A stretch of 64,000 nucleotides of DNA from an uncultured Flavobacteriaceae bacterium (GTDB lineage: Bacteria; Bacteroidota; Bacteroidia; Flavobacteriales; Flavobacteriaceae): the NCBI GenBank assembly GCA_947494715.1, contig CANLWG010000001.1:930001-994000 (forward strand). The letters run 5' to 3'. Positions 55,509 through 64,000 of this stretch are shown here, one piece after another. Numbering within the stretch: the first letter of the stretch is position 1; each line of letters opens with the position of its first letter. Position numbers and translations under genes: made by a program. The notes beneath the pieces are model-generated. The model had not been told where the DNA came from. It worked only from the letters and a program-made list of their open reading frames with translations, and ran no database searches.

Positions 55509-56579
55509 TTAATATTCATCAAAAATATCCTGAAGTTCGGTCAAGCTTTTTTCTTTTGTAAGAGTCAGCATTAACAGGATTCGCGCCTTTGCAGGATTCA
55601 AATCGCCTGAGACAATAGTGTGATAATCTTCATCTTTAAATTCATTGTCGCGCAAAATCCATCCTGTGGCGGCGCGGGTGCTTCTGACGATAATTACACC
55701 ATGATCTTCATATGCTTTTTTAGCTGCGTTTAAGGTAGCCTCCGTCATGTTGCCATTCCCGACGCCAGCAATAACGATACCTTTGGCTCCGGCTCTCACA
55801 TGCATATCGATCAAATCAGGAGACATATCCGCATAGGCATATACAATATCTACACGAGGCAGTTCTTTAATACCTTCTATGGAAAATTCACTGGTGTTAC
55901 CAAACTTGGTATTGGGTTCGCGGAAAAAGCCCAATCTGCCATAAAACACACCTCCCAACATTCCCTTAATGGGTGATTGAAAACTGTTCACATTGGTGGT
56001 ATTCATTTTGCTGACATCACGGGCAGCATGAATTTGGTCGTTCAGCGAAACCATGACGCCTTTGCCTACCGATTGCGTGTCTGCAGCTATGGCAACGGCG
56101 TTGTATAAATTCAAAGGCCCTTCGGCACTTATCGAAGTAGAGGAACGCATAGATCCGGTGGTAACCACGGGTTTATCACTTTTGACTACCAAACTCAAAA
56201 AATAAGCGGTCTCCTCTTGGGTATCGGTGCCATGGGTAATCACAATGCCGTCCACCTCATCGGAGGCTAACAATTCATTGATTCGATTCGCCAGCTTCAA
56301 CCAAATTTCGACCGACATATCCTGAGAACCGACATTGGAAATTTGTTCTCCCGAGACATCTGCGATTTCTTTGATTCCGGGCACGGCATTGATCATCGTC
56401 TGAATACCAATTTGACCTGCGGAATAGCTCCCTGAAGTCGCAGACGAAGCCGACCCGGCAATAGTACCACCTGTGGCCAGAATTTTAACGTTGGGTAGTT
56501 CTGTGTCTTGCCCAAACCCAAGCGTAGTCATAGCAACTACCATCAGGAAAGCTATCATTTTCATTTTTAGTGCTTTCAT
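55509..56579 (-). CDS. ansB: type II L-asparaginase
   Basis: A 356-aa protein with a signal peptide (cut after TLGFG), so it is periplasmic. Catalytic motifs are ILATGGTIAG (first Thr), and THGTDTQEETA (second Thr, Asp and Thr-Lys relay). Typical length for type II enzymes. It turns asparagine into aspartate and ammonia. Placed between aspA and sdhC on the same strand (gaps 41 and 53 bases), it feeds aspartate into aspartase. Confidence 0.93.
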   Translation of the reverse strand: MKALKMKMIAFLMVVAMTTLGFGQDTELPNVKILATGGTIAGSASSATSGSYSAGQIGIQTMINAVPGIKEIADVSGEQISNVGSQDMSVEIWLKLANRINELLASDEVDGIVITHGTDTQEETAYFLSLVVKSDKPVVTTGSMRSSTSISAEGPLNLYNAVAIAADTQSVGKGVMVSLNDQIHAARDVSKMNTTNVNSFQSPIKGMLGGVFYGRLGFFREPNTKFGNTSEFSIEGIKELPRVDIVYAYADMSPDLIDMHVRAGAKGIVIAGVGNGNMTEATLNAAKKAYEDHGVIIVRSTRAATGWILRDNEFKDEDYHTIVSGDLNPAKARILLMLTLTKEKSLTELQDIFDEY

Positions 56580-56620
56580 AATACGAATTTATAGTGACTT
56601 TGTTCTTTGGATAATCAGTC

Positions 56621-58039
56621 CTACTTATGCAGCATTGCCGTATACTTTGGATTCATAAGATTTTCCACGCTCAATATTTTATCCAGTTCTTCTTCGGAGA
56701 GCAGCTCCTTTTCAAGCACTAATTCCCGGATATTCTTTCCGGTAGCAACTGCCTCTTTTCCTATAACATCACCCATATGATGCCCTATATACGGGTTCAA
56801 AAAAGTGATGATTCCAACGGAATTGAACACCATTTGCTTGGTGTGCTCTTCATTGGCCGTAATGCCATTGATACATTTTTCCGCAAGGGTCACACAAGCA
56901 TTGGAAAGCAATTCAACCGACTCGAACATGCATTGTGCGATTACAGGCTCCATGACATTTAATTGTAGTTGACCGGCCTCCGCGGCAAAGGAAATGGTCA
57001 CATCGTTGCCAATGATCTTAAAGCAAACTTGATTCGCGACTTCCGGGATAACGGGATTCACCTTAGCCGGCATAATGGAAGAACCTGCCTGCATTTCGGG
57101 TAGGTTGATTTCGTTCAGTCCACATCGTGGTCCAGAAGACAACAAACGTAAATCATTGCATATTTTTGAAAGCTTAACTGAGGTTCTTTTTAAAGCCCCT
57201 GATATCATTACGTAGGCACCACAATCCGAGGTGGCCTCAATTAGGTTTTCGGCTTTTACAAAACTTGCTTTGGTATACTGTTGCAAAAAACCGATGGCCA
57301 ATTCGGAATACCCATCCGGCGCGTTTACACCCGTTCCGATGGCGGTGGCTCCAAGGTTGACCTCCAAAATCAGATCGCGGCAATGTTTTAGGTTTTTTGT
57401 TTCCTCTTTTAGGTTGGTAGACCACGCACCGAATTCATCGCCAAGGGACATCGGCACGGCATCTTGTAGTTGGGTCCTTCCCATTTTAAGGACATTCTTA
57501 AAGGCAGCAGCTTTTTTATCCAGACTGGTGGTAAGAATATTGATGCGTTCCAACAAATGGTTCATATAATAATATACTGCCACCCGAAAAGCAGTTGGGT
57601 AGGCATCATTGGTGGACTGCGATTTGTTGACATGGTCGTTGGGATGCAAAATATCATAACTTCCCTTTTCGTGACCATGAAGCTCTAAAGCTACATTGGC
57701 AATGACTTCATTGGCATTCATGTTTACCGAAGTTCCGGCACCACCTTGAAATACATCCGAAGGAAAGAACACGGCATATTTTTCCAAATCGTTTAGGATG
57801 TGGTCACAGGCTTGTATAATCATATCCGCTTTCTCCGCTGGTATAGTTCCAATTTCCTTATTGGCCGCGGCACAGGCTTTCTTGGTCAACATCAATCCTT
57901 TTACGAAAATGGGGAAGTCGCCAACTTTGGAGTTCGAAATTTTAAAATTATCAATGGCCCTTTGGGTGTGGACACCATAATAGTATTCGTTGGAAATCTC
58001 CAATTCTCCCAATAAATCCGTTTCTTTTCTTGTTTTCAT
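56621..58039 (-). CDS. aspA: aspartate ammonia-lyase (aspartase)
   Basis: A 472-aa cytosolic enzyme of the fumarase/aspartase superfamily. The signature [15 protein letters not shown] is complete, and [17 protein letters not shown] with [12 protein letters not shown] forms the substrate-binding N-terminal loop. The initial residues [10 protein letters not shown].. resemble E. coli AspA (about 478 aa). It releases ammonia from aspartate to form fumarate, the electron acceptor for the sdh genes downstream. It starts 134 bases after the dcu stop. Confidence 0.93.
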   Translation of the reverse strand: MKTRKETDLLGELEISNEYYYGVHTQRAIDNFKISNSKVGDFPIFVKGLMLTKKACAAANKEIGTIPAEKADMIIQACDHILNDLEKYAVFFPSDVFQGGAGTSVNMNANEVIANVALELHGHEKGSYDILHPNDHVNKSQSTNDAYPTAFRVAVYYYMNHLLERINILTTSLDKKAAAFKNVLKMGRTQLQDAVPMSLGDEFGAWSTNLKEETKNLKHCRDLILEVNLGATAIGTGVNAPDGYSELAIGFLQQYTKASFVKAENLIEATSDCGAYVMISGALKRTSVKLSKICNDLRLLSSGPRCGLNEINLPEMQAGSSIMPAKVNPVIPEVANQVCFKIIGNDVTISFAAEAGQLQLNVMEPVIAQCMFESVELLSNACVTLAEKCINGITANEEHTKQMVFNSVGIITFLNPYIGHHMGDVIGKEAVATGKNIRELVLEKELLSEEELDKILSVENLMNPKYTAMLHK

Positions 58040-58173
58040 CTGTTTAAATATTATTGTTTTTTAAAGGTCATACTTAGGCTATGCTCAGCACAAGTATGTA
58101 ATTCGCCATTAAACATCTCGGCAGGTATTACCAATTCGTATGGCCCATTTCATAATCTTGTTCTTTTCTTGAT

Positions 58174-59475
58174 TTATAATACGATACTTCCTATGAGAAA
58201 TCCGAAAACTACACTTGCTGCTATGGTAACCGTACCCGGAATAATAAAGGAATGATTAAACACATACTTGCCTATCTTGGTGGTTCCCGTATCATCCATT
58301 TCCACTGCTGCCAAAAGGGTAGGGTAGGTAGGCAATACAAACAGGGCACTTACTGCGGCAAATGAAGCTATAGCCGCTATGGGGCTTACTCCCAAGGCCA
58401 AAGCTGCTGGCATTAACGCCGTAGTTGTAGCGGCTTGCGAGTATAATAGCATGCTGGCAAAGAACAACACCACGGCAAGTAACCAAGAGTATTGGTTTAG
58501 CATTCCACCGGCTGCCTCTTTAATTTCTCCAATATGGTTGCTGACAAAAGTGTCGCCCAACCAGGCTACGCCCAATACACAAATAGCTGCGCTCATGCCC
58601 GATTTAAAAGTCGACATACTTGGGATATCCGCCATTTTAAGTTTACAAACCAGGGCAATGACAGTCGCTGCCAACAACATGACCGCCATAATCGCTTCAT
58701 TCCGTGGGATTGTCGGATTTTCAATCAGCCCTACTTTCTTGGAGATAATGGTAGCATAGGTTACAATGATTGCTATGGCAATCAAAAAAATACCTACTGA
58801 TCGTTTGGCTTCTTTGCTATCCTTATGTGTTTCAGTGCTTTTGCGCTTAACCAAACCTGCTTTTACACGTTCTTGATAAACAGGGTCCTCGTCAAGTGGT
58901 TTACCTAACTTATTCGCCACAATGGCACCCACTATGCACGCTAAAATCGTGGATGGAATGGCTATGGCCAATAGTTGCAGATATGAAACCCCTAGAGGTT
59001 CCAAAAAACTGGCAAAAATCACTACTGCGGCTGAGATAGGCGAAGCGGTTATGGCAATTTGTGAGGCCACTACCGAAATACTCAACGGTTTTGAAGGCCT
59101 CACATTTCCTTCTTTTGAAACTTCCACAATGACCGGTAAAGCGGCATAGGCGGTGTGCCCTGTACCTGCAAACAATGTCATGAAATAGGTAACGGTAGGC
59201 CCTAAAAAAGTTACGCGCTTTGGATTTTTGCGAAGTAAGGATTCTGAGAGATGAACCAAGTAATCCAGACCTCCCGCTTTTTGCATTGCGGCTATGGCAG
59301 AGATGACCGCCATTATAATGAGAATAACATCTACTGGCACCGAACCGGCATCCAACCCAAAAATCAAAGTCAATACTACTACACCGGCACCACCGGCGTA
59401 GCCAATACCTATACCTCCCATTTTGGAACCGAGGAAGATAAAAAAGAGAACGACGAGTAATTCTATCCAAATCAT
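58174..59475 (-). CDS. dcuA: anaerobic C4-dicarboxylate transporter (DcuA/DcuB family)
   Basis: A 433-aa inner-membrane protein of about 12 helices. It resembles DcuA: KMGGIGIGYAGGAGVVVL at the start, MAVISAIAAMQKAGGLDYLV, TLFAGTGHTAYAALPVI and ITASPISAAVVI. The Dcu family exchanges fumarate or aspartate for succinate. Placed ahead of aspA and ansB on the same strand, it would import dicarboxylates and export succinate. A MITE-like element ends 27 bases upstream of its ATG. Confidence 0.9.
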   Translation of the reverse strand: MIWIELLVVLFFIFLGSKMGGIGIGYAGGAGVVVLTLIFGLDAGSVPVDVILIIMAVISAIAAMQKAGGLDYLVHLSESLLRKNPKRVTFLGPTVTYFMTLFAGTGHTAYAALPVIVEVSKEGNVRPSKPLSISVVASQIAITASPISAAVVIFASFLEPLGVSYLQLLAIAIPSTILACIVGAIVANKLGKPLDEDPVYQERVKAGLVKRKSTETHKDSKEAKRSVGIFLIAIAIIVTYATIISKKVGLIENPTIPRNEAIMAVMLLAATVIALVCKLKMADIPSMSTFKSGMSAAICVLGVAWLGDTFVSNHIGEIKEAAGGMLNQYSWLLAVVLFFASMLLYSQAATTTALMPAALALGVSPIAAIASFAAVSALFVLPTYPTLLAAVEMDDTGTTKIGKYVFNHSFIIPGTVTIAASVVFGFLIGSIVL

Positions 59476-59493
59476 AGTATTCTAAGTTTAAAA

Positions 59494-59689
59494 TTTATAC
59501 TACCCGTTGTGCATTTTGAAGAAAATTTGTCAATTCGAGTGAATTTTGCTCATTTTTATGAGTGAAATTTGTATCGAGAATAAAATTTTCCATTTCAAAA
59601 CCTGTTCTCGATACAATTTTCTGTTGAAAATCACTCGAACTGACATTTAGTTTAGCTAAATAAATCAAAATGCACAACGGGTTTATACT
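59494..59689. mobile_element. MITE-like element with 17-bp TIRs and 8-bp target duplication
   Basis: The 180-bp core (59502-59681) is bounded by inverted repeats CCCGTTGTGCATTTTGA (59503-59519) and its exact reverse complement (59665-59681). TTTATACT flanks it on both sides (59494-59501 and 59682-59689), a probable 8-bp target duplication. Inside are nested inverted repeats (TGTCAATTCGAGTGA with TCACTCGAACTGACA; TGTATCGAGAA with TTCTCGATACA) and a CTCAT-ATGAG hairpin. There is no transposase, so it would be moved in trans. It separates dcu from its upstream neighbour. Confidence 0.72.
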
Positions 59690-59720
59690 CTGTTTTTTTA
59701 AATGAAATCAGCAATTGACC

Positions 59721-60146
59721 TTATTTCACATCCAAGCCCTCTTTCAGAATGACCGCCTTGATTATGGCTTTCCAGGTTTTTTGATGTATTTCAAACTGCT
59801 TTTGGTCCAGAATCTCTTTTACGTCTGTCTCCATAAATACCACACGTTCTTGGAGCTTCGATTTCATTTGGTCAGCACTGATTTTATTTTTGCTTTTTCT
59901 GAGTTGTTCCATTTTTAGGGCATGATACTCTACTATTTTGAGGTAATCTTCCCGTAACTTTCCTCTAATTTTCATTTCATCCATGCGGTCTTCATACCAT
60001 AATTTTTGAAGCTCCTTATCATTGGAGGTAAATACGGATACCTTGTATTCTAGTTGTTCTTTCTGTTCTTCGGTCAAGTCTTGTGCTATTGCAGAGAAAA
60101 AACAAAGGAATCCACAAATGGCAATAGTGATCTTTTTGATGTTCAT
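59721..60146 (-). CDS. secreted helical protein
   Basis: A 141-aa protein with signal peptide (cut after SAIAQ). The mature part is almost entirely charged helix: TEEQKEQLEYKVSVF, LWYEDRMDEMKIRGK and LREDYLKIVEYHALKMEQL. This resembles the Spy/CpxP-like periplasmic helical proteins in feel, but the LTxxQ motif is not clear. The product of 30697-30933 may be a shortened relative. Function unknown. Its 3' end is next to the MITE, so its terminator may be affected. Confidence 0.65.
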   Translation of the reverse strand: MNIKKITIAICGFLCFFSAIAQDLTEEQKEQLEYKVSVFTSNDKELQKLWYEDRMDEMKIRGKLREDYLKIVEYHALKMEQLRKSKNKISADQMKSKLQERVVFMETDVKEILDQKQFEIHQKTWKAIIKAVILKEGLDVK

Positions 60147-60371
60147 GATTGCAGTAATTAATTATTTCTTAAAATAGTCTAAATACGGATAGGACAGCTA
60201 TGCTCGGTTACCTAATGACCGATTTCGTTCATTTTTCGATGTGAAAAGATAAAAAAATAGCGGGGAAAGTGAGTCCAATCGGGATCATAAGATTAAATTT
60301 TTAGGTTGGTACTTCAAAAAAAGAGGAAATTAAAAATATGAAAAATCGACCGATCATACTTTTATTAAGGG

Positions 60372-60881
60372 TCATGATTTTATTAATTTCCCTGAATAGT
60401 TCATCGAACTTCTGTGGCTTGACCTAACAGATAGCTGTGAACTACCATTTTTAAATATGGATAGCGTAATATCTAAACTTTCACCGGTATTTCTGCCTAT
60501 AAATTTCACGACTATTCTTTTTTTGCTATCATCATATTCTACCTTGTAATCCTCCATAAGACCGTTAAATTCAATACCGCTACTTTCTCCTGATCTTCCA
60601 CCGGAATGTCGTACTCCAAAGTAGGGTAAATGGGTGTTGACGCTGTCTTTGGTAACTGTTAAATAATAACCTTCGCCCATAAAGTTAATAGGTGAGGACC
60701 TCACCCGGCTTACCCTTTGAACTTCGAATTTGTACAATTTGGATTCTACTAATTTTTTAATCTGTATATATTCAATTTTTGATTTTTTTTCTCTTAACTG
60801 TTTTTGTTCAAGTTCATTTTGACCCAAAAGGGTGTAAAAGAAGAGTAAAATCAAAACGGATACTAGACTTACCTTTTTCAT
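60372..60881 (-). CDS. DUF4251 domain protein
   Basis: A 169-aa protein with signal peptide (cut after LLGQ). It matches DUF4251: INFMGEGYYLTVTKDSVNTH and LPYFGVRHSG, the turn IEFNGLMEDYKVEYDD and the ending SLDITLSIFKNGSSQLSV then SSHRSSMNYSGKL. These proteins are widespread in Bacteroidota and uncharacterised. The 225 bases upstream, to 60147, show no gene. Confidence 0.82.
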   Translation of the reverse strand: MKKVSLVSVLILLFFYTLLGQNELEQKQLREKKSKIEYIQIKKLVESKLYKFEVQRVSRVRSSPINFMGEGYYLTVTKDSVNTHLPYFGVRHSGGRSGESSGIEFNGLMEDYKVEYDDSKKRIVVKFIGRNTGESLDITLSIFKNGSSQLSVRSSHRSSMNYSGKLIKS

Positions 60882-60926
60882 GATCTCTGAATTGTGAATT
60901 GTTTGTCTTTATCGTTTCAAACATTC

Positions 60927-61103
60927 CTAGTTTCTTATGGCGGCTCCTGCTGCTGCACCATATTTTTCTAATCCGCTGTATACCCTTTTGGATAATGCTT
61001 TGAAGCTGTTATATCTCTTAATTATAGATTTAGAAGAGATCTGCACAAAGTCGGGCTTTCTATTTTTGGCCAGTGTTTCCAATTTTAAATAATGCGACTC
61101 CAT
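60927..61103 (-). CDS. 58-aa unrecognised small protein
   Basis: A 58-codon frame (start ATG 61103, stop TAG 60927-60929) with a perfect -7 box (TACATTTG, 61152-61159) 48 bases upstream. The product is basic and helical (NRKPDFVQISSKSIIKRYNS) and ends YGAAAGAAIRN. It is divergent from the small gene at 61419 and lies in front of a LytS/LytTR pair. No family is recognised; the good promoter and codon run are the main reasons to believe it. Confidence 0.5.
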   Translation of the reverse strand: MESHYLKLETLAKNRKPDFVQISSKSIIKRYNSFKALSKRVYSGLEKYGAAAGAAIRN

Positions 61104-61151
61104 AATTATATATTTAGTTTATTTTCAATGGTTTATGTTTCATTTCTTGTA

Positions 61152-61159
61152 CAAATGTA
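61152..61159 (-). promoter_or_regulatory. Bacteroidota -7 box for the 58-aa gene
   Basis: On the minus strand TACATTTG matches TAnnTTTG exactly, 48 bases before the ATG at 61103. A matching TTG -33 box is not obvious. Confidence 0.45.
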
Positions 61160-61385
61160 GACTGAAGTCCTGGCCATCATCACGGATTTTCATGTGAAAC
61201 GACTAAAAAGAATAATGAAATGGCCAAAGCAATCGATGAAATAGTCCAATGTCCGCTACTGCCCTTTTTTTCGATTAAGATGCGATAGATTATCCGAATG
61301 TCACTTCACTTTGGACTAAGGGTGTTTCGCCACTAATTTTAGTCGCTTAAACTAATCTAACCGCTACGTATTACTGCGATGGCAA

Positions 61386-61393
61386 TACTTTTG
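61386..61393 (+). promoter_or_regulatory. Bacteroidota -7 box for the 67-aa gene
   Basis: TACTTTTG matches TAnnTTTG and lies 26 bases before the ATG at 61419, normal spacing for this phylum. The 315-base gap between the two divergent small genes (61104-61418) contains both promoters and nothing else I can identify. Confidence 0.45.
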
Positions 61394-61418
61394 ACCTGAA
61401 ATTGAAAATCAAGAAATC

Positions 61419-61622
61419 ATGAAAAATAATACCATTAGTATCAGTACAAGAAACGTAACCGGATTTGGTGTAGGGACCATTTCAAATGAAAATACCTTAA
61501 TCAAGTTTGTTGTTATGACGAGTAAAAAATTGAGTACTTGGTTTAGTGAATTCGTTGAGAAGAACAGAATTAAATCCGATAAAAGGAAACTGATGGAAGA
61601 AACACCTCCTTTATTTATTTAA
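61419..61622 (+). CDS. 67-aa unrecognised small protein
   Basis: A 67-aa product starting MKNNTISISTRNVTGFGVGT and followed by a basic, helical second half (LSTWFSEFVEKNRIKSDKRK). No signal peptide or GG leader is obvious. It has its own promoter box and a strong terminator at 61707, so it is a monocistronic unit. It sits between another small gene and the LytS/LytTR pair, a context in which small peptides can act as signals, but that is speculation. Confidence 0.55.
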   Translation: MKNNTISISTRNVTGFGVGTISNENTLIKFVVMTSKKLSTWFSEFVEKNRIKSDKRKLMEETPPLFI

Positions 61623-61706
61623 TCACTATCAAAAACTTGATTTAATACAATTTATAATCACTTATGGTTGGTTAGGATTATGTGGATGGATGATGTTGTT
61701 GGTAGA

Positions 61707-61742
61707 CTGCTGGAGATTTCCCTCGAACTCCAGCAGTTTTTT
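61707..61742 (+). terminator. intrinsic terminator after the 67-aa gene
   Basis: CTGCTGGAG (61707-61715) and CTCCAGCAG (61728-61736) form a perfect 9-bp stem, followed by six T residues (61737-61742). A textbook terminator, 84 bases after the stop codon of the small gene. Confidence 0.85.
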
Positions 61743-61772
61743 GCTTAAAACGCCCCTAAAGATTTATTTAAA

Positions 61773-62894
61773 ATGGAGTTATTCAAAAGTATTAGAGAAC
61801 CACTAAGGCAATTTCCTTTAAATTCGTATACTATCTTACAAGTCAAATTAGCAAAAATTCTAAGCGCATTGAAGTTTAAAAGCGTACAACAAAAGGTTCT
61901 TTTGCCCATTGCTTTATTGGTAGCATTTCTTCTTACCTTACCTAGGGTTTTGTCCCATTATAGTATAACAGAGGAACTTGTTGATTCCTTTACTACGGCC
62001 TCTATACATGATATTTTCTTTCGATTCATTTTCGCTACTGTACTTTTCTGGTCCGTATTGCAACTAAATACAAATTGGAAGTATGTCTTAAAAAACAACA
62101 GCAGAAATAAGAGAATAGGGTTTCTCGTTTTTTCGAATACGTTACTTTTTGTTTTTTTTGTAGGCATATTCAATTACTTCTATCCAATTTTAGTAGGTCA
62201 AAATATTCCTAAAAATGAATTAGGTCTAGTACACTTCGTATATTTTATCGTTGCCCTCATTCTTGTTTTTGTATCTGGGGTATTGCGATATCAGCTTATC
62301 CATAAGGAAGATGTTATTGAGAAGGAAAAGTTGAAGCAGGAGAAATTAAAAAGTGAACTCGCCGCTCTTAAGAACCAGATAAACCCACATTTTTTGTTCA
62401 ACTCCTTAAACTCGTTGAATACTTTGGTGCAGGGCAATGAAGAAGCCACCATGTTCGTAAACAAACTGTCATCCTTGTATCGTTATATTTTGCAAAGTGG
62501 AAGTCAGGATTTGGTGCCCCTTGGCGATGAACTGGCTTTTTTAAAAAGTTATGTACATCTGATAAAAACAAGATATCGAGATCGGTTTTCCATTACCATT
62601 GAGATTGATGAAAAATGGCTTCCTGCTAAGATTCCTGTTTTATCGCTACAACTACTCATAGAAAATGCGGTGAAACACAATGAGATTTCAGAAAGTCTGC
62701 CCCTTCAGGTAAACGTTTTTACGGATGAGGGTCACTTGGTCGTAGAAAATAAAATCCAACCCAAAAGCACTGCTGTAGATAGTACGGGTAATGGTTTGGC
62801 TAATTTGGCCAAACGATATGACCTATTGGAGAATAAGAGAATCGCCATTTCAAATACAAATAATATCTTTAGGGTGAAGCTCCCATTGAATTGA
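61773..62894 (+). CDS. LytS-family sensor histidine kinase
   Basis: A 373-aa protein. Four membrane helices (about residues 45-62, 83-100, 113-138, 150-168) precede a short coiled coil and the HisKA_7TM/His_kinase domain, with the phosphorylatable His206 in QINPHFLFNSLNSL. The C-terminal ATP-binding part keeps LLIENAVKHNE and GNGLANL. This LytS/YehU type pairs with LytTR regulators. Its TGA overlaps the alternative TTG start of the regulator, so both are co-expressed. Confidence 0.9.
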   Translation: MELFKSIREPLRQFPLNSYTILQVKLAKILSALKFKSVQQKVLLPIALLVAFLLTLPRVLSHYSITEELVDSFTTASIHDIFFRFIFATVLFWSVLQLNTNWKYVLKNNSRNKRIGFLVFSNTLLFVFFVGIFNYFYPILVGQNIPKNELGLVHFVYFIVALILVFVSGVLRYQLIHKEDVIEKEKLKQEKLKSELAALKNQINPHFLFNSLNSLNTLVQGNEEATMFVNKLSSLYRYILQSGSQDLVPLGDELAFLKSYVHLIKTRYRDRFSITIEIDEKWLPAKIPVLSLQLLIENAVKHNEISESLPLQVNVFTDEGHLVVENKIQPKSTAVDSTGNGLANLAKRYDLLENKRIAISNTNNIFRVKLPLN

Positions 62895-62899
62895 AACGT

Positions 62900-63661
62900 A
62901 TGAAGGTTGTAATCGTAGAAGATGAAGTAGCGGCAAGTGATAATTTAAAATATCTGCTAAGCGCTATTGACCCCGATATTGAAGTAGTGACCGTATTGGA
63001 TACCGTAAAATCGTGCATCGCCTACTTCTCAAAACCAACAGATGCGGCTTTGGTCTTTATGGACATTCATTTGGGCGATGGCCTCAGCTTTGAGATTTTT
63101 GACCATGTCGATTTAGATATTCCTATCATATTTACCACAGCATATGATGAATACGCTTTAAAGGCCTTTACGGTAAATAGCATCGATTATATTTTAAAAC
63201 CGGTGCATCAAGAAGAACTTGCAAAGGCCCTGGACAAGTTCAGGAACCTTACACATGCGCAAACTTTGTCTAAAACGGACATTTCAGAAGTCTTACATGT
63301 ACTTCAAGGGCAACAGAAAGCCTATAAGTCGAATTATTTGATTTCACATCGTGATGAATTGATTCCCATTAAGACCGAAGATATCGCCTATTTTTATATT
63401 GATACGGGAATAGTTAAAGTGGTAACGCTTCAGAATAAAGTGTTTTCGATGGATAAAAAATTGGAGGATTTGGAGCAAGAATTGAATCCTACTTTGTTTG
63501 ATAGGGCCAACAGGCAGTTTATCATTAACAGGAATGCCATTGCAAAAATCAAACATTATTTTGGCGGGAAGCTCATTGTAAATGTAAATCCACCAACATC
63601 TGAACGGATTGTTATCAGTAAGGCCAAGGCAACGCCATTTAAAAATTGGGTGAATTCTTAG
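62900..63661 (+). CDS. LytTR-family response regulator
   Basis: A 253-aa protein from the ATG at 62900 (a TTG at 62891 is less likely). The receiver domain has KVVIVEDEVAASD, the phosphoacceptor Asp55 in FMDIHLGDG, Thr in FTTAYDEYALKAF and Lys in YILKPVHQEE. The C-terminal LytTR domain (about 150-253) holds YFYIDTGIVKVVTL and RQFIINRNAIAKI. It binds DNA as the output of the kinase encoded just upstream. Confidence 0.92.
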   Translation: MKVVIVEDEVAASDNLKYLLSAIDPDIEVVTVLDTVKSCIAYFSKPTDAALVFMDIHLGDGLSFEIFDHVDLDIPIIFTTAYDEYALKAFTVNSIDYILKPVHQEELAKALDKFRNLTHAQTLSKTDISEVLHVLQGQQKAYKSNYLISHRDELIPIKTEDIAYFYIDTGIVKVVTLQNKVFSMDKKLEDLEQELNPTLFDRANRQFIINRNAIAKIKHYFGGKLIVNVNPPTSERIVISKAKATPFKNWVNS

Positions 63662-63696
63662 CGTTACGAAAAGGGAACGGAAGTTGTGAACAGGAT

Positions 63697-63903
63697 ATGG
63701 AATCCTCAACTATGGAAAGCGGGACTTGGGAAATGTCGGAAAATGATAATCTCGGCATATTCATCACCTATTATAAAAATGGCGAAACGGACCTATACGG
63801 GCCAGAAATAACGTTTCTTGACCATACTACAATGCGTCTGTCCTAAGAAGGAGACGTACCAGAAATTGATTACGTTTCCGGGGAATATGCCAGGATGGAA
63901 TAA
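63697..63903 (+). pseudogene. decayed lipocalin-like/META-type domain fragment
   Basis: An open frame from about 63697 codes for GTWEMSENDNLGIFITYYKN followed by TDLYGPEITFLDHTTMRLS, then meets TAA at 63844-63846. The same frame continues for another 18 codons (EGDVPEIDYVSGEYARME) to a TAA at 63901-63903. The G-T-W start and strand pattern resemble lipocalin-like domains, and there is no signal peptide or proper start. It is best read as a relic. The last 97 bases show nothing else. Confidence 0.5.
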
Positions 63904-64000
63904 AAGACCCCTATAGAAAAATCACTAGCAATTTAAATACTACTTTTATAGGTTGGATATCATCAATGATGCTATCCAATAGTTGGCAGTAATTAAAACA

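Noticed and set aside
59495-59677. 60-codon minus-strand frame inside the MITE
   Set aside because: It is set by the palindromic element itself; codons follow the inverted repeats and there is no promoter or homology.

Overview
The window looks like chromosomal DNA of a marine-type flavobacterium (Bacteroidota, Flavobacteriaceae). The reasons are a type IX secretion (T9SS) protein with a gliding-motility C-terminal sorting domain beside a PorP/SprF partner, BatA-type and LytTR-type genes of Bacteroidota flavour, a three-gene cytochrome b558-type succinate dehydrogenase, TAnnTTTG promoter boxes, almost no Shine-Dalgarno sites, and a base composition near 37% GC in most sampled lines.

Layout. 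1-10.5 kb: housekeeping and envelope genes, mostly on the minus strand (carboxylesterase, two small DUF4870-like membrane proteins, a dihydroorotase homologue without its metal-binding HxH, a BatA/VWA protein, a GT2 glycosyltransferase, an M43 metalloprotease lipoprotein, a sterol-desaturase-family hydroxylase, a TolB-like/TPR regulator). 10.6-14.1 kb: a low-GC accessory patch at tRNA-Ser(UGA). The 3' end of the tRNA is duplicated as an 18-bp direct repeat. Beyond it lie a broken C39/VKOR-like peptidase gene, a DUF6734 protein and an unlisted 53-codon gene for a double-glycine-leader, four-cysteine peptide, which together look like the remains of a peptide natural-product island. 14.1-23 kb: a GC-rich T9SS locus with a 2624-aa secreted protein built as four (Ig-like + seven FG-GAP repeats) units, then six HYR-like repeats and a type B sorting domain, followed by its PorP/SprF partner. 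Direct copies of a DUF1801 gene end flank this locus. 23.4-30.4 kb: mixed small enzymes and regulators. 30.7-36 kb: a plus-strand envelope operon (two paralogous lipoproteins around a DUF2235 hydrolase, an HtrA-like protease, an NTF2-like protein, a frameshifted PAP2 phosphatase). 36-47.4 kb: patatin-BamA phospholipase, an unusual pyruvate-kinase homologue, lipoproteins, glycogen debranching enzyme plus GH13 amylase, and a PQQ-like propeller. 47.5-50.3 kb: a META-domain gene broken by a stop codon, then adjacent LpxR-like and PagL-like lipid A deacylases. 50.3-59.5 kb: a gene train dcu-aspA-ansB-sdhC-sdhA-sdhB-porin-TRIC that links asparagine uptake, aspartate and fumarate to succinate exchange. 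A 180-bp MITE-like element with an 8-bp target duplication sits just upstream of dcu. 59.7-64 kb: small secreted proteins, two small unrecognised genes, and a LytS/LytTR two-component pair followed by a decayed gene.

The most unusual parts are the tRNA-Ser peptide locus, the four-propeller T9SS protein, the amino-acid/fumarate respiration train with its MITE, and the DUF2235 lipoprotein operon. All calls come from reading the sequence; no database search was run.
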